A stretch of DNA of 6,822 nt from OMOG01 sp041485845 (GCA_041485845.1 JBGPKH010000508.1:1-6822), one strand, 5' to 3'; counted from the stretch's first letter, positions 1 through 6,783 are shown. Translations and numbers: made by a program. Notes: generated by a model from the letters alone, not told the origin.

Positions 1-918
1 CTTAATGTCGCCAGGCAGACTGAGCAGCGAGACTACGGCGCCATCGGCTGTCGAAATCAGCGATAGGTCGTGTTGCGGGCTCCGGCTCGGCGGTTGCCTG
101 AGTGCCACCCAGCGGCCGTCCGGCGACAGGGCTTGCAGATAAATGCCCCGAGTCACCGTTTTCAGTACTCGCATTGTTCCGTCGGCTACCGAGAACAGAA
201 CAATTCTGGGTGGTTGCTTGGCGTGTACGCTGTTATCGAGCAACCCCAGAATGTTTCCGCCAACCCAGTCCCAGAGACCGATGCTGAGGTCCCGGTGCAC
301 GATCCGCTCCCCCGAACCGTCGATATTGATGACCCGGAGCTGATTCCCTTCCTTGTCGTTCCACACATACGCGATCTGCTTCCCGTCCGGCGAGAACACG
401 CACTCTTCGGCGCCCTCGTTCTTGGACGCTCCATGCGTCACGCGCCGCTTGACACCACTCACCAGGTCCATCACCGCGATGTCCGACTCATCTTCCGGAC
501 CGTCCGAAAAAGCCGCATATCGTCCGTCGGGCGAAATGCACGAACCTGATTCAAGGCCGTCCGCCATCGGAAGCCGCCGCGGGGTCGCCGATCCCAACCC
601 GGACAGTTTGGCCCTTGCCGAAGCCACGGTCTCCTGCTGGTCCGGGTAGTCGCGCAACAGCCGCTCGTAGGCCTGCCGCGCCTGCTGGTCACCCAGCTTC
701 TCGTAGCACTGGCCCATGTGGAACAGCGCCTGCGCCGCCACGGCGCGACTCCCCGCGTACGACACCACGATCTTCTGGTACTGCTCGATCGCGCCCTTCA
801 AATCGCCCTGCACGGTCTCGCGTTCGATGGCCGTGCGGAGCGCCACCTCGGCCCTCACCTGCGCGGCCGCGGGCATCGCCAGCATTGCCGCGATTAAGCA
901 ACTCGTGAATAACTTCAT
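1..918 (-). CDS. Secreted TPR / PD40 (TolB-like) beta-propeller protein, 3' end outside window
   Basis: Translating the complement from an ATG at 918-916 gives 306 codons open to base 1, so the C-terminus is missing. Residues 1-19 are a signal peptide (positive N-terminus, hydrophobic core, AAA before Q20), so the protein should be exported. Residues 27-106 are helical and TPR-like, including the segment FHMGQCYEKLGDQQARQAYE. From about 120 on there are repeated PD40 propeller blades, each with an SPDG turn: residues 129-132, 176-179 and 265-268, followed by strands such as RYAAFSD, KQIAYVW and RWVAL. PD40 propellers occur in TolB and in many secreted proteins of unknown function; they usually bind proteins or ligands. 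A good Shine-Dalgarno site fixes the start. It lies 77 bases after the response-regulator stop on the same strand, so a link to that system is plausible. No catalytic domain is visible in the part present; one could follow beyond the edge. Confidence 0.88.
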   Translation of the reverse strand, partial: MKLFTSCLIAAMLAMPAAAQVRAEVALRTAIERETVQGDLKGAIEQYQKIVVSYAGSRAVAAQALFHMGQCYEKLGDQQARQAYERLLRDYPDQQETVASARAKLSGLGSATPRRLPMADGLESGSCISPDGRYAAFSDGPEDESDIAVMDLVSGVKRRVTHGASKNEGAEECVFSPDGKQIAYVWNDKEGNQLRVINIDGSGERIVHRDLSIGLWDWVGGNILGLLDNSVHAKQPPRIVLFSVADGTMRVLKTVTRGIYLQALSPDGRWVALRQPPSRSPQHDLSLISTADGAVVSLLSLPGDIK

Positions 919-925
919 CGTTCTG

Positions 926-931
926 CCTCCT
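926..931 (-). promoter_or_regulatory. Ribosome binding site of the PD40 protein gene
   Basis: The complement reads AGGAGG, a perfect Shine-Dalgarno core, with a 7-base spacer to the ATG at 918. It is the strongest ribosome binding site in the window and decides the start of the propeller gene. Confidence 0.85.
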
Positions 932-952
932 GATTGGCAGTGTGGAGCGCTG

Positions 953-981
953 GTGTTAGTTGTCCGGTGGCGGTCCGTCAA
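953..981 (-). promoter_or_regulatory. Possible sigma70-type promoter of the PD40 protein gene
   Basis: On the complement, TTGACG (981-976) matches the -35 consensus at five of six positions. After exactly 17 bases comes TAACAC (958-953), which matches the -10 consensus at three of six. Transcription would start near 946 and leave a leader of about 28 bases containing the AGGAGG site. The -10 is weak, so read-through from the regulator gene upstream is equally possible. Confidence 0.3.
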
Positions 982-995
982 GTTTGTGTGAAGTC

Positions 996-1670
996 TCATC
1001 CTTCGAACCGGTAACCGAGCCCGCGCACGCCGACCAGAAACTTCGGATCGGACGGAACCGGCTCGATCTTCTTTCGCAGGTTGAACACGTGGGTATCGAC
1101 TGCCCGGTCGGTGATTGCCATGCCGTGGCCCCAGGCCGCTTCGATGATCTGGCCGCGGCTGAGCACGCGGCCGCGATTGCGGACGAACACGCCGAGGAGG
1201 CGCAACTCCTGCGCGGTGACCTCCACGGGGAGGCCGGCGCGGCGCAGCTCGGCGCGGCCAAAATCCACTTCGCAATCGCCGAAGCGGGAGACGGCCGATT
1301 CCTCCGTCGCGGTGCGCCGCAACTGCGCGCGAATGCGGGCGCGCAGCTCGCGCAGGCTGAAGGGCTTGGTGACGTAATCGTCGGCGCCGGCGTCGAGCCC
1401 GATCACCTTCTCGGCTTCCTGCGAGCGCGCGGTCAGCAGGATGATCGGCGCGCGCACACCGGCGCGGCGCAACTGGCTGCACACGTCGAAGCCATCCATC
1501 TTTGGCAGCATGACATCGAGCAAAATGACGTCCCACGGGCCTTCCTGGCCCAGTTCGAGGCCGCGCTCGCCATCCGTGGCCACGGCGGTTTCGTAGCCCT
1601 GACGGCCCAAGTCCTCCTCCAGGCTCAGAACAATGTCGGGCTCGTCCTCGACGATCAGAATGCGCGTCAT
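996..1670 (-). CDS. OmpR/PhoB-family response regulator
   Basis: A 224-residue DNA-binding response regulator, the usual length for this family. The receiver domain (about 1-120) has the acidic pocket E8-D9, the phosphoacceptor D52 in ILLDVMLPKMDG, the switch residue T80 in LLTAR and the conserved K102 before P103. A winged-helix Trans_Reg_C domain follows (about 128-224), with the typical LTAQELRLL-like strand-helix (here VTAQELRLLGVF), the recognition-helix region DRAVDTHVFNLRKKIE and the closing hairpin GVRGLGYRFEG. It should be phosphorylated by the adjacent kinase and bind direct repeats upstream of targets. Its ATG overlaps the kinase stop (ATGA, 1670-1667), indicating translational coupling; a GGGAG lies only one base before the ATG, too close to be an ordinary ribosome binding site. 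Target genes are not visible; the co-directional propeller gene is the first candidate. Confidence 0.96.
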   Translation of the reverse strand: MTRILIVEDEPDIVLSLEEDLGRQGYETAVATDGERGLELGQEGPWDVILLDVMLPKMDGFDVCSQLRRAGVRAPIILLTARSQEAEKVIGLDAGADDYVTKPFSLRELRARIRAQLRRTATEESAVSRFGDCEVDFGRAELRRAGLPVEVTAQELRLLGVFVRNRGRVLSRGQIIEAAWGHGMAITDRAVDTHVFNLRKKIEPVPSDPKFLVGVRGLGYRFEG

Positions 1671-3540
1671 ACTCCCATTCGTGCCGGCAGCACCAGGCGG
1701 AACGTGCTGCCATGCCCCTCCTCCGATTCCAGTTCGATGGTGCCGCCGTGCGCGCGCACGATGTGCGAGACCATCGCCAGTCCCAGCCCCGTGCCCTGGA
1801 TGCCGAGACGCTTGGCTTGGGAACCTCGCATGAACTTGCGGAAAATCTCCTTGCGTTCCTGCGGGGGGATGCCCATGCCGCGATCGCGCACCGCGATGGC
1901 GACTTCCCTGCCCTGAGCGCGCACCGAGACCGACACGTCGCGCTGCCGGGGCGAGTACTTGATGGCGTTGTCGAGCAGGTTCCGCAGCGCGTGCGTCAGC
2001 GCGCCGGGGTCCGCGCTCAGCGCGCTCGGACCTTCGACGTTCAGATCGATGCGAAAGCCGGCGGCTATGCCCTCCTTCTGAAAATCGGACACCACCTGCG
2101 CGGCGATCTCGCCGGCGTCCACCGGTTGCAGATCGTACGGCTTGCGGCCGCCCTCCATGCGCGAGAAGTCGAGCAGGGATTCCACCAGGCGAGTGAGGCG
2201 TTCGGTGCTCCGGCCCAGGACGCCGTAGAATGCCTTACGGCGTTCCACGGGAAGGTCGTCGTCCTCTTCCAGCAGTTCGGTGATGTGGTGGAGGGAAGTG
2301 AGCGGCGTGCGGAACTCATGCGAGACCGCGGCCACGAAATCGGTTTGCAGGCGGGCGACGGCGAGTTCGCGCTGGACCACGCGCCACAGCAGGTAGCTGC
2401 CGCCGGCAAGCAGGAGGACGATGGCGGCGAGCCCCGCGGAGAGCAGCCGGCGCCGCGCGGCGAAGTCTCCCGCCTCTGGCGAACCGTGCCTGGACTGACC
2501 ACGAGAGTCCACGGGAGCCCGGTTTCGAAGGCGGTGCGCTTCACTGCTCGCGGGCCGGCCGCGGGCTTCGGTCCCGCCAGAACGTCGCCGGAATCCGTCA
2601 GGAGACTCACCGGTTCGGCTGTCTTTTGCAGCCAGGCTTCGAGCACCGGGGGCGTCAAGGCGAGCGCGGAGAGGCCGGCGTTTTCGGTGCGCCACACCAG
2701 GGTCACGGACGAATCGGGGAGGAGGCGGCGGCCCGCGGGAGGCAGATGCCGCCATTCCTGCCACAGCCAATCGCCGGCCGCGGAGAGTGCCTTGCGTTGC
2801 GGCGCGACCGGCAATGCATGGCCGGTCCACTTCACGATCTGCCCCGCGGTGAGTTCCCAGGCGGGACCGTCGAGGACCCAACGGCCGGCCACGAAATCGG
2901 CTTCGAGAGACGCGGCTTCACGGGCCAACTCCGGCGTGCGGCCCGATTCCTCGAGAACGGCGCAAATGGTGCGGCGCGCCAGCAGGTCCGCGGGCATGCC
3001 GACGAGGGCGACTGTGCGCAATGCGGCCATCCGTCGATAGGCGGCGAGGGCATCGACGGGGCGGCGTTCCCCGCGATCAACGCGAGCCAGGCGCATGAGC
3101 GCGCCGGCCTGGATGGCGGGGTCCGGCGAACCGGCGAGCTGCTCGTACCACGACAGCGCACGATCTGGCGCATTTTGGAACTCGAGCTTTTCGGCCTCGG
3201 CGAAGCGGCGCGGATCGGGCTCCGGCATCGGGGGAGGAACCGGCAGCCAGAGGACTCGCCCGGCCGGACGAGCGTCCACACCTTGGGAGGACACGGTAAA
3301 TCGCACCGCGCCTTCGGGGATCGGGCCGTTGGTATCCGCGAGCGACCGATCGAGAGAGCGAACCACTGCGTCGGCGGCCGCTTGACGGCGTTCGAGGTCC
3401 CGCTGTGCGGCGAGGGTACGGTCCTGATCGAGCAGCCGCGCGCCCAGCCATACGAGGGTCAGGGCCGGCGGAACGAGGACCGCCAGAAACAGGGCGGTCA
3501 GGGTACGCGCGTTGACAGTCCGCAGCCGTCTGGTCCTCAT
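1667..3540 (-). CDS. Membrane sensor histidine kinase, interrupted by an apparent frameshift
   Basis: Two frames join into one kinase. Frame one (ATG at 3540) gives a first membrane helix (about residues 11-32) and a long extracytoplasmic region (about 33-365) with a coiled-coil-like start and TPR-like helices (around RALSWYEQLAG and VDALAAYRRMAAL). Near 2476 homology-like content moves to another frame, with a second membrane helix (LLSAGLAAIVLLLAGGSYLLW is too long to be cytoplasmic; about 366-386), the H-box VSHEFRTPL with H408, the N-box LRNLLDNAIKYSP (N521, N525), the G1 box DRGMG (553-557) and the G2 box GTGLGL (583-588). Numbers assume one restored base, giving 624 residues. The start at 3540 was chosen because the arginine-rich MRTRRLR leads straight into the helix; a TTG at 3582 adds 14 unlikely residues. 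No strong ribosome binding site is seen. It is the partner of the overlapping response regulator. The kinase core is intact; whether the gene is functional depends on the frameshift being real. Confidence 0.9.
2473..2478 (-). other. Probable one-base deletion (frameshift) in the kinase gene
   Basis: Upstream of here the complement reads sensibly as GLPWTLVVSPGTVRQ. Downstream the sensible reading, EAGDFAARRRLLSAGLAA, lies in the frame one base back. Adding one G after the CAG codon (2478-2476) joins them as VRQEAGDF. Both frames stay open for hundreds of bases because of the high GC content, so stop codons do not locate the shift; protein character does. The neighbourhood lacks an obvious X-XXY-YYZ slippery heptamer, which argues against programmed frameshifting. 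Confidence 0.75.
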
Positions 3541-3567
3541 GGGTATCCATCTTAGTTGAACGCTGGC

Positions 3568-3596
3568 GTGTGAGCGGAGCAACAGGGTTGTGTCAA
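3568..3596 (-). promoter_or_regulatory. Possible promoter of the kinase-regulator operon
   Basis: The complement has a perfect -35 hexamer TTGACA (3596-3591), then 17 bases, then TCACAC (3573-3568), a poor -10. Transcription would start near 3561, about 20 bases before the kinase ATG. The layout closely resembles the site before the PD40 gene (TTGACG, 17 bases, TAACAC). The weak -10 keeps confidence low. Confidence 0.27.
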
Positions 3597-3603
3597 GGTT
3601 TGG

Positions 3604-3975
3604 TTAATGGAGGTGTTCGTCGGGCGGAGACTTGGGTTCCTTCGGCGGGTCCGGGTTCTTGCGTGGCCCCGATCGTTTCGACCCCAGGGCCGAGCCGATC
3701 AGAATTCCGAGCGGGAGGGAAGCCAGAAACGCGTACTTCATCTTGCTCCTGCGCGGCTTGGGCATGTTGGGAGGGAGCACTCCCGAATCGTGGGAGCTAT
3801 GGAGCGGCTTCCCGATTCTCATCTCCTTCAAGTCGTAGGAGAATTGTTTGCCGCAATCCAGGCAGACGACGTAGGTTTCACCGTGGGGAACTCCCACCTT
3901 ACCGACGGGAGTGACCGGACGCGTGAGGCGCCGGTGGGGACAACGAAACATCAGGTTCAGAAGCGTATCGATCAT
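3604..3975 (-). CDS. Small zinc-ribbon-like, single-helix membrane protein of unknown function
   Basis: A 123-residue protein that I cannot assign to a named family. The N-terminal half holds a likely metal-binding knuckle set: C12-P-H14 and C38-L-D-C41-G, spaced like a zinc ribbon, followed by an aromatic and basic stretch KQFSYDLKEMRIGK. Residues 80-98 (YAFLASLPLGILIGSALGS) form one membrane helix preceded by basic residues (KPRRSK), so the ribbon is predicted to be cytoplasmic. The tail is short, rich in proline, lysine and acidic residues, and ends HLH. A clear AAGGTG ribosome binding site with a 7-base spacer supports the ATG at 3975. It ends 63 bases before the kinase start on the same strand, so it may be the first gene of the same transcript. 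It diverges from the M48 peptidase gene. Confidence 0.8.
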   Translation of the reverse strand: MIDTLLNLMFRCPHRRLTRPVTPVGKVGVPHGETYVVCLDCGKQFSYDLKEMRIGKPLHSSHDSGVLPPNMPKPRRSKMKYAFLASLPLGILIGSALGSKRSGPRKNPDPPKEPKSPPDEHLH

Positions 3976-4113
3976 CGCTCGTCACCTTGTTGGAGCTACT
4001 TCCTATTGTGACAGATGGCACCGAAGCCTGCCGTCCGAAATAGTACTGGCAAGCGATGCGCTATCGGTGTAAGCTGTACCCAAGTGCCTCAGGATCGGCC
4101 AAATACTGCAGGA
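3976..4113. promoter_or_regulatory. Divergent intergenic / leader region, probably largely non-coding
   Basis: This stretch separates the minus-strand zinc-ribbon gene from the plus-strand peptidase gene. The peptidase frame is formally open from an ATG at 4015, but over the 32 codons after that ATG only 13 end in G or C, whereas from 4114 on 29 of the next 30 do. That break suggests the region is mostly untranslated and holds promoters for both directions. I found no convincing -35/-10 pair: TATTGT (4004-4009) is -10-like on the plus strand but lacks a suitably spaced -35. Confidence 0.45.
3983..3988 (-). promoter_or_regulatory. Ribosome binding site of the zinc-ribbon protein gene
   Basis: The complement reads AAGGTG with a 7-base spacer to the ATG at 3975. 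It supports this start over the internal methionine at residue 9. Confidence 0.6.
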
Positions 4114-5082
4114 CTGCTCTGGAACCGCACGCTGACCGTGTTGCTGGCGGCGGCGCTCTGCTTGCCGGCGGCGTTCGCCCCCCCGGCTTTCGCCAAGGAC
4201 AAGCCGAAGAAAGGCCCGGACGATCTGGGCGATTCCGATCCGGGCAAAGGCGTGAATTTCTATTCCGTGGAACGGGAGATCGCTCTCGGCAGGCAGATGG
4301 CCCAGGAGGTGGAACGCGAGGCGCGGATGGTCTACGACGCCACCATCACCGAGTACGTCAACCGGATGGGCCAGAACCTGGTGCGCAACTCCGACGCGAA
4401 GGTGCCTTTCACCATCAAGGTGATCGATTCCGACGAAGTCAATGCCTTCGCCTTGCCGGGCGGGTTCATGTTTGTAAACACCGGGCTAGTGCTGAAGGTG
4501 GAAAACGAGGCCGAGCTGGCGGGGGTGATGGCGCACGAGATCGCGCACGTGGCGGCGCGGCACGGCACCAAGCAGGCCACCCGCGGCCAGTTGATCAACT
4601 ACGGCAGCATTCCGCTGATCTTCCTCGGCGGGTGGGCGGGCTACGCCATCCGGCAGGCCGCGGCGATCGCGGTGCCCATGGGGTTCCTGAAGTTCTCGCG
4701 CGGCATGGAGACGGAGGCGGACCGCCTGGGGCTTCAGTACATCTACAAGTCGGGGTACGATCCGATTGCGTTTGTGGACTTCTTCGAGAAGATCCAATCG
4801 CTCGAAAAGTCGAAGCCCGGCACGATCGCCAAGGTCTTCTCCACGCATCCCATGACCAACGACCGGATCCAGCACGCGCAGAAGGAGATCCAGACGGAGT
4901 TCAAAGCGCTTCCGGAATATGTTCTGGATACCTCGGAGTTTCACGACGTGCGCGACCGGCTGGCACGCATCCAGGCGCGCCGCAGAGGACAGGAGCGGAA
5001 CGAGTACCGGCCCATTCTGAAGCGGCGGACGACGGTGAAGGTGGATGCCGGCGATGACGGCCGGCCGACCTTGAAGCGGTAG
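4015..5082 (+). CDS. Exported M48-family zinc metallopeptidase
   Basis: Up to 355 residues. Numbering is from the ATG at 4015. A hydrophobic signal sequence (about 39-60, ending APPAFA) sends it to the periplasm or membrane. The peptidase domain follows: NAFALPGG (143-150), the zinc motif HEIAH (H174, E175, H178), the third-ligand motif ExxxD (E232 to D236 in METEADRLG) and STHP (H278), all typical of the BepA/LoiP/Oma1-like M48 group that handles misfolded envelope proteins. A hydrophobic stretch at 197-225 may contact the membrane. The C-terminal tail is basic and BepA's long TPR region is absent, so a plain M48 peptidase is the safest name. The start is uncertain: the first 33 codons have atypical codon use and no good ribosome binding site. 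GTG 4084, CTG 4114 and GTG 4138 are alternatives; of these 4084 gives a normal signal peptide. It diverges from the zinc-ribbon gene. Confidence 0.93.
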   Translation: MAPKPAVRNSTGKRCAIGVSCTQVPQDRPNTAGLLWNRTLTVLLAAALCLPAAFAPPAFAKDKPKKGPDDLGDSDPGKGVNFYSVEREIALGRQMAQEVEREARMVYDATITEYVNRMGQNLVRNSDAKVPFTIKVIDSDEVNAFALPGGFMFVNTGLVLKVENEAELAGVMAHEIAHVAARHGTKQATRGQLINYGSIPLIFLGGWAGYAIRQAAAIAVPMGFLKFSRGMETEADRLGLQYIYKSGYDPIAFVDFFEKIQSLEKSKPGTIAKVFSTHPMTNDRIQHAQKEIQTEFKALPEYVLDTSEFHDVRDRLARIQARRRGQERNEYRPILKRRTTVKVDAGDDGRPTLKR

Positions 5083-5102
5083 CGTCGCGGGGCAATAACC
5101 GG

Positions 5103-5158
5103 TCCCTAACGGTCGCGGCTCTGTTTGCAGGGTCGTTACGGAGCCGTGATCAAAGGGA
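5103..5158. repeat. Imperfect inverted repeat in the M48-CDF gap
   Basis: The left arm (5103-5123) starts TCCCTAACGGTCGCGG. The right arm (5139-5158) reads CGGAGCCGTGATCAAAGGGA and pairs with it at most positions, with one gap and a few mismatches, around a 15-base loop. The RNA would fold into a hairpin with the pairs GGCTC/GAGCC and TCCCT/AGGGA. There is no T-run after it, so it is not a standard rho-independent terminator. It fills most of the 107-base gap and may be a member of a dispersed palindromic family; that is inference. Confidence 0.5.
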
Positions 5159-5189
5159 GCGGTCGCGTGGTAGGCTGAGTTTCGGGGCC

Positions 5190-6101
5190 ATGACTCCGAT
5201 TTCCACCAGCGAGAACCGCGAGAAACAGTCCGCCGCGCTGACCTCGCTTTTCGCCGCCGTTGGGCTTACGGCATTCAAGATCGTCGTGGGTGTGGTCACC
5301 GGGAGTCTGGGCATTCTGGCGGAAGCGGCGCACTCCGGGCTCGACCTGGTGGCGGCATTTATGACGTTTCTCGCGGTGCGCCTCTCGGGACGGCCGCCGG
5401 ACCGAACCCACCATTACGGCCACGGGAAGGTCGAGAACCTGTCGGCGCTATTCGAAACGCTCCTGCTGCTGGTAACCTGCGTCTGGATCGTGCGCGAAGC
5501 GGTTCATCGTCTGGTCTCTCATCGCGTGGAGATCGAGGTGACCTGGTGGTCGTTTGCGGTGATGCTGACCTCGATGGCCATTGACGCTTCGCGGTCGCGG
5601 GTGCTGGCGCGGGCCGCCACGAAGTACAACAGCCAGGCGCTCGAAGCCGACGCGCTGCATTTCGAGACCGACATCTGGAGCTCGGGGGTCGTGATCCTGG
5701 GGCTGGCTGCGGTGAAGGCCGGAGAGTGGTGGCCGGTTCTCGGGTTCCTGCGAAACGGAGATGCCGTTGCCGCCCTGGGTGTCTCGGCGGTGGTGGTGTG
5801 GGTGTGCGTGCGGCTCGGCCGCCGCACGGTGGATGCGCTTCTGGACAGCGCACCCGCGGGCATGGAGGAGCGCATCGCGGCGGCGGTGGAAGCCGTGCCT
5901 GGCGTGCGGAACTGCCACCAGGTGCGGGTCCGCTATTCCGGGCCGGTGCTGTTCATCGACCTCCACATTCTGGCGGATGGCGAACAGACGCTGGCGCAGG
6001 CGCACCAGCTCACCGAGACCATCGAAGCGGCCATCCAGGAGATCGCGCCGCGGGCCGATGTGACGGTCCATCCGGAACCATTCGACCTTAACCAAAGTTG
6101 A
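5190..6101 (+). CDS. Cation diffusion facilitator (CDF) transporter, probably zinc efflux
   Basis: At 303 residues it matches the FieF/YiiP length (300). Six membrane helices are visible, roughly 17-38, 41-64, 84-104, 120-138, 160-178 and 192-210. Transport site A is H48-x3-D52 in helix 2 (AEAAHSGLD) and H157-x3-D161 in helix 5 (HFETD). The loop after helix 2 keeps site B as D71, H74 and H78, with the family motif HYGHGK. The cytoplasmic dimerisation domain (about 215-303) keeps H243, H259, H272 and H294 at the spacing of the FieF regulatory zinc site, with E296 in place of its aspartate. Family members are proton antiporters exporting Zn2+ or other divalent metals from the cytoplasm. H48 replaces the first Asp of FieF and is the residue found in zinc-selective ZnT/CzcD-type proteins, so zinc preference is inferred. 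The ATG at 5190 has only a weak G-rich ribosome binding site (CGGGGCC). Confidence 0.95.
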   Translation: MTPISTSENREKQSAALTSLFAAVGLTAFKIVVGVVTGSLGILAEAAHSGLDLVAAFMTFLAVRLSGRPPDRTHHYGHGKVENLSALFETLLLLVTCVWIVREAVHRLVSHRVEIEVTWWSFAVMLTSMAIDASRSRVLARAATKYNSQALEADALHFETDIWSSGVVILGLAAVKAGEWWPVLGFLRNGDAVAALGVSAVVVWVCVRLGRRTVDALLDSAPAGMEERIAAAVEAVPGVRNCHQVRVRYSGPVLFIDLHILADGEQTLAQAHQLTETIEAAIQEIAPRADVTVHPEPFDLNQS

Positions 6102-6138
6102 ATTGCTCCACGGATCGGACGGTGGTTAACTGGCGGAC

Positions 6139-6768
6139 ATGGGGTTGAGATTTTTCGGGACACTCCTCTTTGCCGGCGCCTGTTTCGCGCAGCAGTACGA
6201 AATCGGCGGGCTGGTGGGTTATGGTTTCTACCGCAACGGAACCGTGTTCGGCCCCGGCGCTTCGGCCCAGGCGGGCATTCGCGATCGCTTCGCCACAGGA
6301 TTCGTGGCAGGCGAGGACCTCTACGAGCACATCTCGGGCGAAGTCCGCTACCTGTATCACGACGGGCATCCGTTTCTTTCGTCGGGGAGCGTGAAGAGCG
6401 ATATACAGGGGGAGTCGCACGCCTTTCACTACAATCTGCTGATTCACCTGAATCCGCGGGAGCAGCGGTTGCGGCCCTACGTGGCGGGCGGCTTGGGAGG
6501 GAAATATTACGTGATCTCGGGACCGGCGCCGCGCCAGCAGGTACTGCCGGGCATCGCGGCATTGGAGACACACGATGAGTGGAAGCTCCTGGTCGTGGTA
6601 GGAGGTGGAGTGAAGTACCGGCTCCATCGCAACGTTGTAGTGCGGGGGGAGTTTCTGGATTACCTGACTTCGTTTCCGAAAAGGCAGATTGTGCCGGCGG
6701 GAGGTAACACGGCGCGCGGGATCTTCCAGCAGTTCACTCCTCTGTTCGGGGTGAGTTACTCGTTCTGA
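6139..6768 (+). CDS. Small outer-membrane beta-barrel protein (OmpA-transmembrane/OmpW-like fold)
   Basis: The 209-residue product begins with a signal peptide (about 1-17, MGLRFFGTLLFAGACFA, then QQ). The mature part is a run of alternating polar and aromatic or aliphatic strands, for example YEIGGLVGYGFYRNG, ASAQAGIRDRFATGFVAG, GEVRYLYHDG, RPYVAGGLGGKYYV, LLVVVGGGVKYRLH and the final FTPLFGVSYSF. It ends in phenylalanine, the usual recognition signal for BAM-mediated insertion. About eight strands are expected at this length. No peptidoglycan-binding OmpA domain follows, so the role (small pore, adhesion or structural barrel) cannot be assigned. It starts 37 bases after the CDF stop on the same strand and may be co-transcribed, though a functional link is not evident. 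The ribosome binding site is weak (TGGCGGAC just before the ATG). Confidence 0.85.
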   Translation: MGLRFFGTLLFAGACFAQQYEIGGLVGYGFYRNGTVFGPGASAQAGIRDRFATGFVAGEDLYEHISGEVRYLYHDGHPFLSSGSVKSDIQGESHAFHYNLLIHLNPREQRLRPYVAGGLGGKYYVISGPAPRQQVLPGIAALETHDEWKLLVVVGGGVKYRLHRNVVVRGEFLDYLTSFPKRQIVPAGGNTARGIFQQFTPLFGVSYSF

Positions 6769-6783
6769 GAAAAAAGTGATCGC

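Noticed and set aside
70..549. Plus-strand open frame opposite the propeller gene
   Set aside because: The complement encodes a signal peptide, TPR-like helices and three SPDG propeller turns in a single frame; the plus-strand product has no such features.
2440..2500. Programmed -1 ribosomal frameshift in the kinase gene
   Set aside because: No X-XXY-YYZ slippery heptamer was found at the junction, and kinases of this type are not known to need frameshifting; a deletion or sequencing error is simpler.
960..3555. Long plus-strand open frames (960-1916, 1712-3040, 2626-3555) opposite the kinase and regulator
   Set aside because: They are antisense to genes with clear catalytic motifs, show repetitive Arg/Ala/Gly-rich content typical of shadow frames in GC-rich DNA, and have no recognisable domains.
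3574..3596. Possible sigma54 promoter (TTGACAC...TTGCT) before the kinase
   Set aside because: The -24 element has GA instead of GG, and the distance to the GC element is 12 bases rather than 10.
4056..5057. 333-codon plus-strand frame overlapping the M48 gene
   Set aside because: It is a shifted frame of the peptidase gene, rich in Arg and Gly with no domain. The HEIAH, NAFALPGG and STHP motifs are all in the other frame.
5103..5158. Rho-independent terminator after the M48 gene
   Set aside because: The hairpin is imperfect and is not followed by a T-run on either strand.
6102..6138. Promoter before the barrel gene (TTGCTC, 17 bases, TTAACT)
   Set aside because: Only three of six matches in each hexamer; not above chance in a short gap that can be explained by co-transcription with the CDF gene.
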